Positions 23,943-34,413 of a DNA stretch of 64,000 nt are shown one piece after another. Below the pieces are notes generated by a model, which made no database searches, was not told the origin of the DNA, and was given only the letters and a program-made list of their open reading frames with translations. This DNA is from Crossaster papposus (taxonomy: Eukaryota > Echinodermata > Asteroidea > Velatida > Solasteridae). Numbering within the stretch: position 1 is the first letter of the stretch; each line of letters starts with the position of its first letter. The stretch is taken from positions 558,001 through 622,000 of the forward strand of contig JBAIAA010000697.1 of NCBI GenBank assembly GCA_037893245.1. The letters run 5' to 3'. The position numbers were made by a program, and so were the translations under genes.

Positions 23943-24021
23943 GTCTTTACTACAACACTGATTATTATCTGCCTACACCGTTTTTTAAGAAAAACATTGT
24001 TATTAGTTTGTTTTTCTTTTT

Positions 24022-24063
24022 GGAGGGGGGGGGGGGGGAGGGGGGGGGGGGGGGGGGGGGGGA
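24022..24063 (+). repeat. Poly-G tract, potential G-quadruplex
   Basis: About 40 bases are G except for single A interruptions, within intron 1. Several intramolecular G4 folds would be possible. Tract length is unreliable in most sequencing data. Confidence 0.8.
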
Positions 24064-24169
24064 GGCGGTGGGAGTTGCGGGTGCGCTGGGTAAAAGAGCA
24101 TACAGAAATGATGTTTTATACAGAACTAAAATGCAATGGATGTGTGCCCACACTCAAGGTAGGGATACG

Positions 24170-24276
24170 GCATTATAACGCTGTATTCAGTTGTTATAAC
24201 GCGGTATAATAGAGCGTTATAACGCCGCAATTGTAGGGCGTCATAACGCTGTACTAGGGCATTATAACGCCGTATT
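24170..24276 (+). repeat. Imperfect short repeats with GCGTTATAACGC palindromes
   Basis: The word (g)c(g/a)tTATAACGC(t/c)g(t/c) recurs five times at spacings of about 20-30 bp between 24170 and 24276; one copy is the perfect palindrome GCGTTATAACGC. It lies about 130 bp upstream of exon 2. Confidence 0.65.
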
Positions 24277-24409
24277 AAAATACAATGTGTTCTTCGCGGA
24301 GATCAGCCACCGTAACAATCACCTTTAGCTTTGGTTATATGCTTTGTTTAACCACCCTGTACAAAAGACTAAAGTGACGTTATGTTTTCCGTGCGAACGT
24401 ACATTACAG

Positions 24410-24658
24410 TGATGGTCACGTGCCATCAAGTCTGCTTAATCGGCTCGATGTACAACCCGCAAGCTGGTATCCCACCCCGTTGGTTCCTACCGTACAACGA
24501 TCCTTGCACGTGTACCGCTGTACGTTTGGGTGGGATGCACATTCCTGCTTCGTCGTACCGCCAAAGGGAGCCCCACTACCTGGACGAGCTGTTTCTGAGT
24601 GAGGATGCTGACGAGATTGGGGCTTACTTCAACTGTACGCCTGAAGTGCAAAGTACAG
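24410..24658 (+). CDS. Discoidin (F5/8C) domain gene, exon 2: Cys-bearing segment
   Basis: The acceptor TTACAG|TG at 24409 and the donor ACAG|GTTAGA at 24659 bound a 249-nt exon of exactly 83 codons. It is phase 1 on both sides, so it is a symmetric module. The product (starting VMVTCHQVC, including WFLPYNDPCTCTAV and ending YFNCTPEVQST) has five cysteines, as expected of an extracellular protein, but matches no domain that I recognise. Both neighbouring junctions agree in phase. The huge Polinton lies 121 bp downstream in the following intron. Alternative: an unrelated open frame; phase agreement with three other exons makes that less likely. Confidence 0.5.
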
Positions 24659-24779
24659 GTTAGATGCATATTTGTAGTGCAACAAAGTGTTTTATTTTTT
24701 TATTAAAATAAATTTACTAAGAATGTTACCACTTTGTTTGTTCTTCATGAAACATCCCAGGCATGTTTAAAATTAACCC

Positions 24780-25053
24780 AGTAGTAGGGATATGCCGATC
24801 CTGGACAAAAAAAAAAAAAAAGGGCACTCATTTTTGAGTGCCTTTTTTTTTTAAACGATCGAAATTTAAGAGTAGTATGAAACCGACAGATTCTAGACCA
24901 AATCGATTTTTTCGCTTAAAACGAGTCTAAAGGTGGCGCCGACGCGTAAGGAGGAGGTTGATGGAAATAATGTTTATTTATCGCGAAGCTGTAAGTTTTT
25001 CGATAAGACTTTTTTTTCTTTAGACATCAACTCTTCCACGCGTCTTTTTATCT
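24780..25053. repeat. Polinton left terminal inverted repeat
   Basis: The sequence from AGTAGTAGGG to the 'gcgtctttttatct' block is mirrored at 55855-56152, with small length differences in poly-A/T runs. The inner part is the 3' coding end of the 209-aa gene, so the same coding end is also present, without the rest of the gene, in the right repeat. Mirroring stops abruptly at 25053. Confidence 0.9.
24823..24842. terminator. A-tract / hairpin / T-tract near left terminus
   Basis: GGCACTCA-TTTT-TGAGTGCC is preceded by a run of A and followed by a run of T, so on either strand it reads as stem-loop plus T-run. It lies 130 nt beyond the stop codon of the minus-strand 209-aa gene. The right terminal repeat has the matching hairpin (GCACTC...GAGTGC) at 56091-56107. 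Virophages and some large DNA viruses end transcripts at such palindromes; use here is inferred. Confidence 0.5.
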
Positions 25054-25603
25054 CAGATTCCATACCGCTCGAATCCTTTTTTTCCGACAGCTTGCTGCCG
25101 GACCTGATGGCCTCTTTCATATCGTTAAATTGCCGCAATTCTTTTAATATCAAAGCGTACTCTTCGTGGGATATATCACCATCCGTAATAGCTTGAGAAA
25201 TAAGATCTCTTACTCTGTTGAGTTTAGCCTCGGCCAAGACTCTAATCTCGTCGTGTTTTTTAACTTTATGTCTAAAACGTTTGCTAAAATATTTTAATAC
25301 GAACGCGGCGCAACCAAAACTAATGGCTACTCCCTCTAACGCTAAACCAACAGGTGACGTAATGACGCCGCTTATAGCCGCGATTCCCAAACCCCCACAA
25401 ATCGCACCACCCATCTCGGCTATCGTTTCCGTAGTAGACAATGTGGTAATTAACTTTCCATATTTTTTACACAACGCGCTTCTCTGTTCTCGTTGCGTCA
25501 ATATATCTTTTTGAACTTTTTCGATCTTTTGCAATCGAAACACCCTCGTACTATCATCATCTTCGATGGTACTTTTTAGATCGGGGTAAATACTAGTCGT
25601 CAT
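24974..25603 (-). CDS. Polinton 209-aa putative membrane protein
   Basis: Intact frame starting at an ATG preceded by CTTAATAAA. The N-terminal ~70 residues are charged and helical, residues ~65-110 form a long Gly/Ala/Ile-rich hydrophobic stretch (GGAICGGLGIAAISG, VAISFGCAAFVLKYF), and the C-terminal half is highly charged and probably coiled coil (ELMSKEKKVLSKN). A charged-hydrophobic-charged layout fits a membrane-active or viroporin-like protein, but I know no function for it. Its last ~25 codons lie in the left terminal repeat. A hairpin terminator candidate follows. Upstream on the same strand lies the broken second penton copy. Confidence 0.7.
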   Translation of the reverse strand: MTTSIYPDLKSTIEDDDSTRVFRLQKIEKVQKDILTQREQRSALCKKYGKLITTLSTTETIAEMGGAICGGLGIAAISGVITSPVGLALEGVAISFGCAAFVLKYFSKRFRHKVKKHDEIRVLAEAKLNRVRDLISQAITDGDISHEEYALILKELRQFNDMKEAIRSGSKLSEKKDSSGMESEIKRRVEELMSKEKKVLSKNLQLRDK

Positions 25604-25618
25604 TTTATTAAGACGTAA

Positions 25619-26052
25619 CTAAAATATTTCTACGTTAAACATTATATATTTACCTTTATTATCGATTATCTCGCCAAGACCGTTTTTTAACGAAAACGTG
25701 AGGCTGTTTATTTTGCCAGCTACCAACTCTTTCGAACACTTGTTATAGTTGATATAAATTGGATCTTGGGGATTGTTTGAACGAGCTGCATCACCCGATA
25801 GAGGTATACTCTCTAAAAGATTAGTTTGAATGCGTAGACAGTTCTTCGCAATGTAAAAAGACCGCGTTGTATAGATTTAGGCTAAATTGTCCATAATGAT
25901 TACCGGCATTGAGCCAACCCCTGGGAAAACCTAAAAGTTTAGATAGATTACTCGATAGTTTTATGCGATTTTGGTCGGGAATGGATATATAAAACAGTTC
26001 ATCGGATAAGGACTCTATAGATATATCGTGAAAATCTTTTATACGATATTTA
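25619..26052 (-). pseudogene. Penton-like gene copy 2, C-terminal fragment
   Basis: The minus-strand translation is collinear with the C-terminal two thirds of the intact penton-like protein at 34414-35127: it shares the LSSNLSK..G.PRGWL, HCEELSTHSN, IPLSGDAARSNNPQDPIY and SLTFSLKNGLGEIIDN segments. Small deletions and frame changes are present (around 25835-25900, a loss of about seven codons after HSN). Its 5' part was separated by the Ngaro insertion and is found at 34140-34399. TATTTA (26047-26052) is repeated at 34140-34145. Confidence 0.85.
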
Positions 26053-26421
26053 CACGAAAGGCAGGAGATATTTCTTTGGGCAGATCAGGCCACATTCGTG
26101 GCAATTTTATTAACACAAATTTGAACACACTGAGAATACATAATTAAAATAAATTAAGGAACAGTAGCACCTGCTTGCTGTTCCCTGATGTCGGAAGTAT
26201 GGGATCAGTAGCCCCTGCTTGCTGATCCCACACTCCCGAAATATCCGTTTAAATATTTTACATAAATCACATACACTTCTTGTCAATTTCCGAAATAAAC
26301 ATAAGTTCAATTTTAATGGGAATGTTAAATTTTATTTTTAGAACATAAAAATAAGACAAATCCCCAAACGGCAACATCTTGTTGCCCGGCAACATCTTGT
26401 TGGCAAAACCCCAGACAAAAT

Positions 26422-27312
26422 TTAACCACTCACAGACTGGGGCAGAACTGGGTGTTGTCGGATATAAGATTTAAATGCGTCCGAAGACCAGCGACCTAAT
26501 ACCCGGATTTCGGCGTCTGACACCCCAAGCGAAGCAGCGTACGAGGCTGCTTCGATTCGGAAACTATGTGACGTATACAGGGAAGTGTTCAACCCAGCAA
26601 ATTCGAGGCAACGGCGTAGCTGCCGGCAATAATAAGAGCGCGGGACAGGCTTTCCATTACAAAATTGAAAGAATAGACCCTCGGTTTTCTGTCTACAACT
26701 AATATATTCTAGTAACGCTGCGACAGGACATACACTTCTGCAATCCCTACTGTACATTATTACCTCAAAACGTCTGCCTGAACTGTTGTGCTTAAACTTA
26801 TCTAAAACTATTACTGCACGCTGTGTAGTCACAGTAACTTGATGGTAACTTATCAGACTAGAATGAGCAGCATCAGAGGTAATCTCACTTATCCTGGGAA
26901 ATCCAAAAAAGGAACTCGTGAACATAGCTGTGAGCAAAGCTCGTTCGTAGTAGTTGCTAACAGTGTGTTCTAATGCCCGTAGTAGTTGCAATAAAACAGG
27001 CAAGGTAATCGGTAAACGTTTGTCGCCTTTGGGTAATACTTTTTGAGTGCCAGCTAATGCCTTTTGAACCAAAAACGACTGCGTCGGGTTACTGACCCGT
27101 AACAACTTGTGTACGTAGCTGATAGCAGAAATATATGTAACAATCGTGGCGCTTGCCAATCCGAGTGTTTTCAAATATGAAATAAATCTCGCTATCTGTA
27201 AATCAGAGATAGGTAGAGTCAACGAAATACTCAATGTTCGGCAGAATTGTGACAACATAGACCAAGCTCTCTTATAAGTCTGATGAGTAGATTTTGCGAG
27301 TGATACATGCAA
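26422..27312 (-). CDS. Ngaro tyrosine recombinase
   Basis: 296-residue open frame. The N-terminal core-binding-like region (KSTHQTYKRAWSMLSQFC) is followed by the catalytic half: arginine I in GFPRISEIT, then HSFRIEAASYAASLG (the H-x-x-R motif), GRWSSDAFKSYIR with the last histidine/tryptophan position and the nucleophile tyrosine. It would integrate the circular DNA form of the retroelement. It lies only 8 nt downstream of the RT/RNase H frame (minus strand), as usual in Ngaro-like elements. No break was seen in this frame, in contrast to its neighbours. Confidence 0.9.
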   Translation of the reverse strand: MHVSLAKSTHQTYKRAWSMLSQFCRTLSISLTLPISDLQIARFISYLKTLGLASATIVTYISAISYVHKLLRVSNPTQSFLVQKALAGTQKVLPKGDKRLPITLPVLLQLLRALEHTVSNYYERALLTAMFTSSFFGFPRISEITSDAAHSSLISYHQVTVTTQRAVIVLDKFKHNSSGRRFEVIMYSRDCRSVCPVAALLEYISCRQKTEGLFFQFCNGKPVPRSYYCRQLRRCLEFAGLNTSLYTSHSFRIEAASYAASLGVSDAEIRVLGRWSSDAFKSYIRQHPVLPQSVSG

Positions 27313-27320
27313 TCAATGTT

Positions 27321-29193
27321 TCAAGTTGTAATCAACATTTCCGGTAGTAGCTGTACTGGAACGCGACAAGGTTCTGCTTGGGAATTTGGACATATTGTCT
27401 GGAAATTGGCGACCTGTAAACGAGACAATTTATCGGCCATAGTATTGTGATGGCCAGGTATATGACGGGCCCGAATTAGTATGTTGTTGTTAAGGCACGT
27501 GAGAACAAGTTCTCTTAGAAGTACCATGACTTGGCGATTCTTACTGGTTTGGCTGTTAATAATCGATACCACAGCCTCATTGTCACAATTGATACAAATG
27601 CGTTTGTCAGCAAGTTCGTTGCCCCACATTATCATAGCTACCACAATCGGATAAAGTTCCTGGATAGAAATATTAGGTTTAGCCTCGAGTATTTTTGGAG
27701 GCCACGCTCCAAAGAACCAACTATCACCCAGTACACCACCATAACCTAGCGACCCTGCGGCGTCGGTAAACAGTTGTAAACCGTCAGATGAAGCCCAATC
27801 GTGCAAGAAAAATGATTTTCCATTATAGTTACGTAAAAAGGAGTGCCACACACGCATATCCTCTTTCGCGTCCTTGCTCAGTCTAATGTGGTGATTGTCT
27901 CTAATGACTCCCTTAGTAAGATCGATTAATCTCCTCAAGAATGCTCTACCAGGTACAACCGTGCAACTAAAATTTAACACACCAATTAAGGATTGCATTT
28001 TTTTCAAGGTGGCCGAGCGCCTCTCCAAAAAATTGTCTAAAAGGTTGAGCGCTTTCTGAATTTTATCGCGAGGTAACCGAGCCGCCATTTCAACTGAATC
28101 AAGCTCGATGCCTAAAAATGTCATGCAGGTACTCGGCCAGAACGTCTTTTTTGGCGCAATGGGTACCTTAATATAGTCACACATACGCAGAAAGGATTGT
28201 AGGTCAGCTTCACAAGCTGCCGCTGTGTCGTTAATGAAAATAAAGTCATCCAAAACATGAACCATGTGACGGATTGATAATTTGTCTAACGCGGCCCATT
28301 CCAAAGATGAGCTGAACTCCTCGAAAATCACACACGAGGAGGAGCAGCCCATGGGTAAACAACAGTCAAAATAATATTGATTATTCCACTTAAAACCAAG
28401 GAGATGAATGTCATTAGGATCGATTGGGATTATCCTGAATGCCGATTCAATATCCGTTTTTGCCATAAAACATCCCAGCCCAATTTCTTTGACTGAAGAC
28501 ACAGCCTGAATAATGCTCGAGTACTGTACCGTCGAAAGCTCCCGAGGGATACCAGAGTTTACAGAAAAACCTTTTTGGGTAAGATAAATGGTGTATAAGA
28601 CGGTATTCACCCGGGGTCTTCTTGGGGCACAAACCAATTGGTGAAATAACATACGTATCCCACGGGGGTGTTTCCAGCGGCCCAGGTAGTCGATGATTTG
28701 ATAATTCAACCATGATTTTGTTTGCAACCACATCAGGCATATCGATTGCCGATTTAAGGTTAGGAGATTCTTTTGTGTTGGGTGACCCCATGTGTCTGAT
28801 CGAAAAACCAAATGTAAAACCATGAATGAGATAGTGGAATTTAGGGGCCCAGTAACCTTGCAGGAATTCAGCCAATCTACTTGGAATAACTGGAGTTGGC
28901 AACTGCTCGCGCATCTGACCTTTTGGGGCAGATGGCTCCATGGCACTTTTGTTTGGCATTGCAGTAGCAACATTCGTGCGTATATTCACAGTTATTTCGT
29001 TTACACTTGCCGAATTTCTGATAACCGAAACATGATCCTGATGGCCAGAAATTGTTCCTATCAAACTTGAACTTTGTACCTGTGACAGGCCACCGTTTAC
29101 TATATTTGCCCCCTGACGAGGGGACAGCCTGAAAGTGCCGGTTGAGTGGTTTGAACGAAGAATGGAGCGGCCGACACGTATCCCAAAGCTCAT
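27321..29193 (-). pseudogene. Ngaro reverse transcriptase / RNase H (one frameshift)
   Basis: Two overlapping minus-strand frames (29193-28447 and 28973-27321) make one RT/RNase H. The first has the fingers region (RLAEFLQGYW, YRLIHHLSYP). The second has the palm (TDIESAFRIIPI, LPMGCSSSC, and VLDDF as the catalytic x-x-DD) and the RNase H (LFTDAAGSLGYGG, CDNEAVVSIIN, HIPGHHNTMADKLS). The switch between frames occurs near 28560-28580 at runs of A/T and breaks the protein between SYP and the palm. gag overlaps its 5' end. Confidence 0.88.
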
Positions 29194-30239
29194 AATTCAA
29201 AGTGTCCCACATAGGGTTAGGTAGGGTCGGGATCCACTTTCGAAATTGGGAGTCGTATAACTTCCAATTGCCCCCGAGGGCATGTAATCTGCGGATGCGT
29301 TTTACATATGCAAGGAACTGAGGGAGGCATTCATACTTGGTAGTGTAAATTGAAATAAAAACATAGAACGCATCCATCCACTTTTTTATTGTGGAAACTG
29401 TGGGATGTGCCTTTTTGTACTTTAATTTATTGTGGCTATCGACATAAATATGAGATGTGGATTCATGGGCCTGGCGATCCCCCTCATCACTCGTCTCCCC
29501 AAGAAGTCGATGCAATTCTACATACTGGTTGGACACAATTTTTTCTTTTACCTTAGCATCGACACCGAGGTCTAACGGTAGAGAGAGGGATCGAAAACCC
29601 GAAGGGCTGGTGTCGTTATTCTCACCATCCGAGTCGTCAGCCCCGATGATATCATTGATGTGGTCTGCAACAACTTCCGGTAGAGGATCGTTTACCACCA
29701 AGGGTTGGGGAACCGAGAATGTGTGCCCTGATGACGAAGATTTGTCCTTGACCAGCTCCGTCATTAAATCCCGAATAGCAGACATGGAGCCCTCAATCGC
29801 ATGAATGGAAGACTCCATAGCTTCTATCTTGTCTGTCTTTTTTGGTGATGTCACTCACTTGCTTCCTCAGCTCCTGGAGGTCCTTATTGACATCACTGAT
29901 ATTAAGCCGTGGACGCTTGGTAGCTCCCTGAGCAGTACCCCGGGAATGTGCCACATTGTTATTCGCCACCCGGGTAGATTGCCTTCTGAGTACCCGAGTC
30001 CGAGAATTGTCCTCACCTGACTGGACTAGCAAAGGAACACTGTCGCCCCCTGGAACCGGCGGGGGGTCAGGTAACCCATGCTCCTGATCCGGTGGTGTAT
30101 GAATGATGGCAGACACTGTATGGGTTTGGCTTGCAGGCCGATCTAGCTGTGCATCTGCAGATGTTGAAGACTGGCGCGTCACTGGGCCACTTTCCGGACG
30201 CTCCAATCGCGTCCGCCTGGGATTCCTCCGCGGAGGCAT
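28877..30239 (-). pseudogene. Ngaro gag-like protein (one frameshift)
   Basis: ATG at 30239 opens a 148-codon frame (Arg/Pro-rich, then a coiled-coil start LQELRKQVSDIT). The coil continues in another frame from 29854 (KIEAMESSIHAIEGSMSAIRD) to 28877. The switch lies at an AAAAAA run near 29845, so a one-base indel is likelier than programmed +1 shifting. The C-terminus has a cysteine/histidine cluster (GKCKRNNCEYTHECC, then CNAKQKC) like the zinc knuckles of Ngaro-type gag proteins. It would package element RNA. Confidence 0.8.
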
Positions 30240-30429
30240 TGCAAAGCCTCAGGTGATAACTGAATGTTAAAATACAATAATGTGAGAGCAATCAACAAAG
30301 CTTCTGTTGCCCGAATTCATTTATCCAAATTCAAAAATATGTCGGCACCTAAAAAACCCGTAAACAACATCGGATGCATCGTTGAAACGATGTATCAATG
30401 TAAGGATGCAAAATACGAGCCAAGTAAGG

Positions 30430-30500
30430 CGTCAAAAGAATTATTATTATTATTATTTTTTTTTTTTTTTATTTTTTTTTATATATTTTTTTTTATAACG
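30430..30500 (+). repeat. (ATT)n / T-rich tract
   Basis: An (ATT)n run followed by long T runs, upstream (minus strand) of gag within the Ngaro element. Simple sequence of uncertain length. Confidence 0.8.
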
Positions 30501-30587
30501 ATATTATTATGCAATCGCAAACGTTGGCTCGCTTTGTCATGGGTTAAATAAACATGTAGGAACATACATTAGCCTCACCAAGCAAAG

Positions 30588-30790
30588 TGACATCCACTCC
30601 GCATGAAACACCAAATCACCGGGCCCATGGTAGGTGCCAACCACTCCGCACTACCGAACGGGAACATTGTGGTAAAACAAAACAAAGTGACAACCACTCT
30701 GATTACATCACGGGGCACACGCACAGTGACAACCACTCTGCACTACAAAACATGGGCATTAACCGGCAGGCAAGTGACAACCACTCAGCC
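30588..30790 (+). repeat. 'agtgacaaccactc' short tandem repeats
   Basis: The word gtgac(a)(a/t)ccactc recurs at about 30588, 30630, 30690, 30735 and 30775, and once more at about 32952 on the other side of the 30826-32957 transposon. The array was therefore interrupted by that insertion, which shows that both sides belong to one older element. Confidence 0.8.
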
Positions 30791-30825
30791 TAAAAAAACA
30801 CAAAAGAGGCAACACGCGTGCTAAT

Positions 30826-32957
30826 ACCCCAGTCACAATTGGCTTGCGATTGGTTTGCGATTAGTTTGCGGCGGATTTCTAGGCATTTTCGGCCGGGGCC
30901 CCACGGGACTCCTTGCGGCTGCCGGGTCATTTTTTGGCATCGGGCGGGCATCGAGTTACTTTTAACTCGGACTTAAAACCTGGTGCGGCGTTTCGCATCG
31001 CAAACTGATCGCCAATAAATCTTGGACAACCCAGACAATCAATGTATCGGCCAGGCGCCGCCCACACGCCGGCCGGGTCCCGCCAGGCGTCCGGCCGACT
31101 TGGTGGTGCCTGGCCGGAAATCGGCCGGGGGCCAGACGGCGCCCTGCCGGCGCCCAGCCTGAAACCGGTCATGCATCGGCCGGGGCTCACAGGGTAAAAA
31201 AAGCGGCTCATCTACATCTACACACAGTTTATCACACAAGTTTCATAGTGCAAGTACTACATCTCTTCTTTAGCCACCAATGCAACAAGAACCAGGTTGT
31301 AGCGGTATAGCGTGTAAACGCCAACCTCTCCCTCAACCGGGCGACCTACACGCGCTGTGCAGGTGCCCGCAAGCGTTGTGGAGGTATCAACGGCATTTTC
31401 TTATTTAATGGCCCTGTCACACCAGAACATTTTAGGCCAACGCGTGAGTAGCGTGTTGTAATTTTGGCAACACGCTGGCAAACGCTAACCAACGCCAGGC
31501 CAGCGTTAGCAACACGATGAGCGCGTTACTCACACGCTGGGAAACGCTGTCATACGCTGAGGAATTATTTTTCTTCAAAATAGCTACAATTTCCAGCGTT
31601 TGCCAGCGTGTGACTGCACACGCTGGCGGCGCGTTTTAGATCCGTTACTCACGCGTCAAACACGCTAGGCGATCGTTATCAACCCGCTACTCACACGCTG
31701 GCGTCACCGGCGTACGCTTGCGACACGCTGGTTATGGCCCTGTCACACCAGGACGTTTTAGGCTAATGCATGAGTAGCGCGTTAAAAATAGTTGATACGC
31801 TGGCAATTCCTGAACTTTCACAGAAAAAGTCAAGTGGAACCGTGATTTCAGCGTGTTCATACAGGTTGATAACGGGTTCATAGCGTATGCCGGCGCGTAA
31901 GTAGCGTGTGAGGAACGCGCTCAGCGTGTAATGAACGCATCACTGATTTATATAAAAAATACGACAGCGGGTCGCCAGCGTGAGAGTAGTGGGTTGGTAA
32001 CGATCGTCTAGCGCGTTCGACGCGTAAGTAACGGCCTTCTTGCTCGCCGCTAGCGTGTGCAGTCACACGCTGGCAAACGCTCATTTTTTTTAGGTATGTT
32101 GAAAAACGTATTTTTGTCTCAGCGTGTGACAGCGTGTTCCAGCGTGTGAGTAACGCGCTCAGCGCGTTGCGAACGCTGGCCTAGCGTTGGTCAGCGTTTA
32201 CCTGCGTGTTGCCGAAATTTCAACACGTTGGCCTAAAACGTTCTGGTGTGACAGGGCCATTACTGTAGTAGCGCGTCATCTTTTTGTACAACTAATCATG
32301 TGTTCGTTGCCGTACGCTGGCGCGCGTTGTACCGCGCTACTCACGCGCTGGGCAGTCGTTCATCAGTCGTCGAGCGCGTTACTAACGCGTTATTCACGCG
32401 CTGGCGAACGCTATGAACCCGTTATTAACGCGTTATGGACACGCTGAAATCACGGTTCAACTTGACTTTTTCTGTGGAAGTTCAGCGTTTGCCAGCATAT
32501 CAACTATTTTTAACGCGCTACTCACGCGTTGGCCTAAAACGTTCTAGTGTGACAGGGCCATTAAGAAGGTCAGAGGAGAGCTTCTGCCGCCGGCCGTTGA
32601 TCGCTGGCCACTCGACAGGCACACTACAGATGCCCGTCCGGCCGCCGTACGACCTGTACGAATTGGTTGGCACCCTGCCGGATACCGCAGGGGTATCGCA
32701 AGGACATAAGCAGAGCACCGTACGAGTGCCTGCCGGACACCGGCCGATAAACGGGCCAATAATTCGACCCCATTTCCAAGAAAGTCGGCCGATCGCCGGT
32801 TGGCGACCCCCCGGGCCCCGTCATGGCAGCGTACGGGGCACTTTTAATTGTGACTGTGACCGCCATATCGCACGATCTTTCGCCGACCTCTACACGCCGG
32901 CCGATGCCTAGAAATCGCACACGCCGTCCGGGCTCCGCTTTAATTGTGACTGGGGTA
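30826..32957. mobile_element. TIR DNA transposon nested in the Ngaro
   Basis: TACCCCAGTCACAATT at 30826 is mirrored by AATTGTGACTGGGGTA ending at 32957, and TA on both sides may be the target duplication. The interior is GC-rich with many CGGCCGG words and the distinct sub-words 'tagaaatc', 'gcaggtatcgc'. No transposase frame is visible, so it is non-autonomous. It interrupts the 'agtgacaaccactc' array. It carries two interleaved fold-back elements. Confidence 0.8.
31405..32562. mobile_element. Two interleaved fold-back elements (A-B-A'-B')
   Basis: The terminus 'tggccctgtcacacca' occurs in direct form at 31408 and 31735, and mirrored ('tggtgtgacagggcca') ending at 32262 and 32562. The arm 31405-31732 pairs with about 31972-32262 (element A); the arm 31733-31971 pairs with about 32263-32562 (element B). 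All arms are built from 'cacgctggc', 'gcgttactcacgcg' words. There is no coding capacity. The order A, B, A', B' is not simple nesting. Confidence 0.75.
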
Positions 32958-33143
32958 TAAGTGACAACCACTCCACACGACTTGTATGCAACATGACAAA
33001 CACCCAAATGCGCCACCAACGTCTGCTGAGTCCTATATCGTGATTAAAATAAAATAAAATTATACTTTTCATTTTCCTCATATATTATTATTGTTTCTTT
33101 TTATTTTATTAAAGAATAAAAGCAAGACAGCTAACATTCTACT

Positions 33144-33752
33144 TCAATGGGCGTTTCCAGTGCACTCGTTATCCTTATGTAGGTGCCACAATGCACCTCG
33201 AATAGACTTGTAAAATCTATTCATGCCTATGACATTTGGGTGAACGCCATCCAAGGAAATCAAATTCAGACTAGAATTCCACATTCTGATGTGTTTCCAA
33301 AATAACCCGTACGGTAGGGCATTGATTAACGTGGAGGTCATTTCATTGAATTCTGCGGCTTTCAGGTTAAAATTTGGGTCTTGGGCTCCGTGCAATTCCC
33401 GTTTCAAAACTTGACCAACTATAACGAGCGTACTATCTGATAACCGGTGTATGTCCTGCACCAAATCAACTAATTGTGACGATACCGTATCGGCTTCCGC
33501 ACAAGCATTATCAAGATCATTTGTCCCCAATTCAACATACAGAATATCCGGTTTATTTCGATGAATTTTCGGGAAGAAGAAACGGCGAAAGTGAGCTAAG
33601 TTGCAACCTTATCGACCATGTGTGGACACTTTAAGTTTAGAAACATCTAAATTGAAATTCAAATTGATCCGTGGGTCGTTCGAATTTCTTATGTACCTCT
33701 CTAAATGTTTAAGAAAGGAGTGGCCAACAACCATTACCGACTTCGGCGCCAT
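33144..33752 (-). pseudogene. SGNH/GDSL-type hydrolase of the Ngaro element
   Basis: ATG at 33752 opens a frame with block I VMVVGHSFLRHL (serine in GHSF), then, after a single in-frame TAA (33609-33611), LYVELGTNDLDN (block III GxND) and ISLDGVHPNVIG (block V DxxH). These are the catalytic blocks of SGNH hydrolases, which several Ngaro-type elements are known to carry. It would act as an esterase or lipase on an unknown substrate. Here it lies upstream (5') of gag, with the nested transposon in between. Only the one stop breaks it. Confidence 0.8.
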
Positions 33753-34139
33753 GTTTGGAATTATTCGCAATAACTACACCTCGTTAACTTCGTCGTCTTC
33801 TTCCCTCAAATTAATGGATCAAAATAGGGGAATAAATGAAATTTAAACTACAAATTCTTGAGTGAAATACTTAGCTTCGCACTCGTTGTATGCCGCCTTC
33901 AGAGGAAGAACACGGTGTCAGTTGGAATACATGTGTACTCAGACATAAATAATGTACACGTCCTTCCAACTGTGGTAGAACCGTGAAAATGGCTTTCTGC
34001 CTAGCTGTCGTGCTCGGGTGACTTTACATACCAATCCTTCATTGTTAGCCATTTTCACAATAGAAGGCCCCGCCCAAAACCGATTATAGTGTTATCCCGC
34101 CTCCGTGTAAAGTGACTTATCAGCATTGCCCATAAGTCG

Positions 34140-34399
34140 TATTTAAAAGAATGAATATTCCACCTATCTGGAAAAATATCATTTTTTTCATGAGCGGTAA
34201 TTTGAAGAGGCGTAAGATCATCGATATCGCCCGTAAAACTCTCCCAAATTATAGACGCTTTTTTTTCGAGGTTATAAAAACCCAAGTCTAACGCAAAGTT
34301 GTTTAACTTCATGCGACGGTCACCCCCGACGTTATCTATAGGTCGCGATAGTTCAAAGGTCTGCTCGTTATCCGTCGTGACGAACGTATGAGACTGCAT
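34140..34399 (-). pseudogene. Penton-like gene copy 2, N-terminal fragment
   Basis: Starts MQSHTFVTTDNEQTFELSRP, parallel to MQSHTFVMTKKEQTFELPQP of the intact copy 15 bp upstream on the same strand, and follows it (NVGGDRRMKLNN, GFYNLEKK, RWNIHSFKY) until the Ngaro junction at 34140. The frame then runs into Ngaro sequence. The remainder of the gene is at 25619-26052. Confidence 0.9.
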
Positions 34400-34413
34400 T
34401 TTGCAAAAGTAAA

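Larger units (their letters stand above)
26053..34139 (-). mobile_element. Ngaro-type YR retrotransposon inside the Polinton
   Basis: The 8.1 kb block that splits penton copy 2 carries, on the minus strand, an SGNH hydrolase, a gag with zinc-knuckle-like cysteines, RT/RNase H and a tyrosine recombinase. It has no rve integrase and no LTRs, which defines a DIRS/Ngaro-order element. Its 5' end (34137-34113) is a GACTTAT...ATAAGTC hairpin. TATTTA flanks both sides, either as a 6-bp target duplication or as the short homology used for recombination. A 2.1 kb TIR transposon sits inside it. gag and RT each have one frameshift at a homopolymer run and SGNH has one stop, so the copy is recently dead. 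I could not define split direct repeats. Confidence 0.85.
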
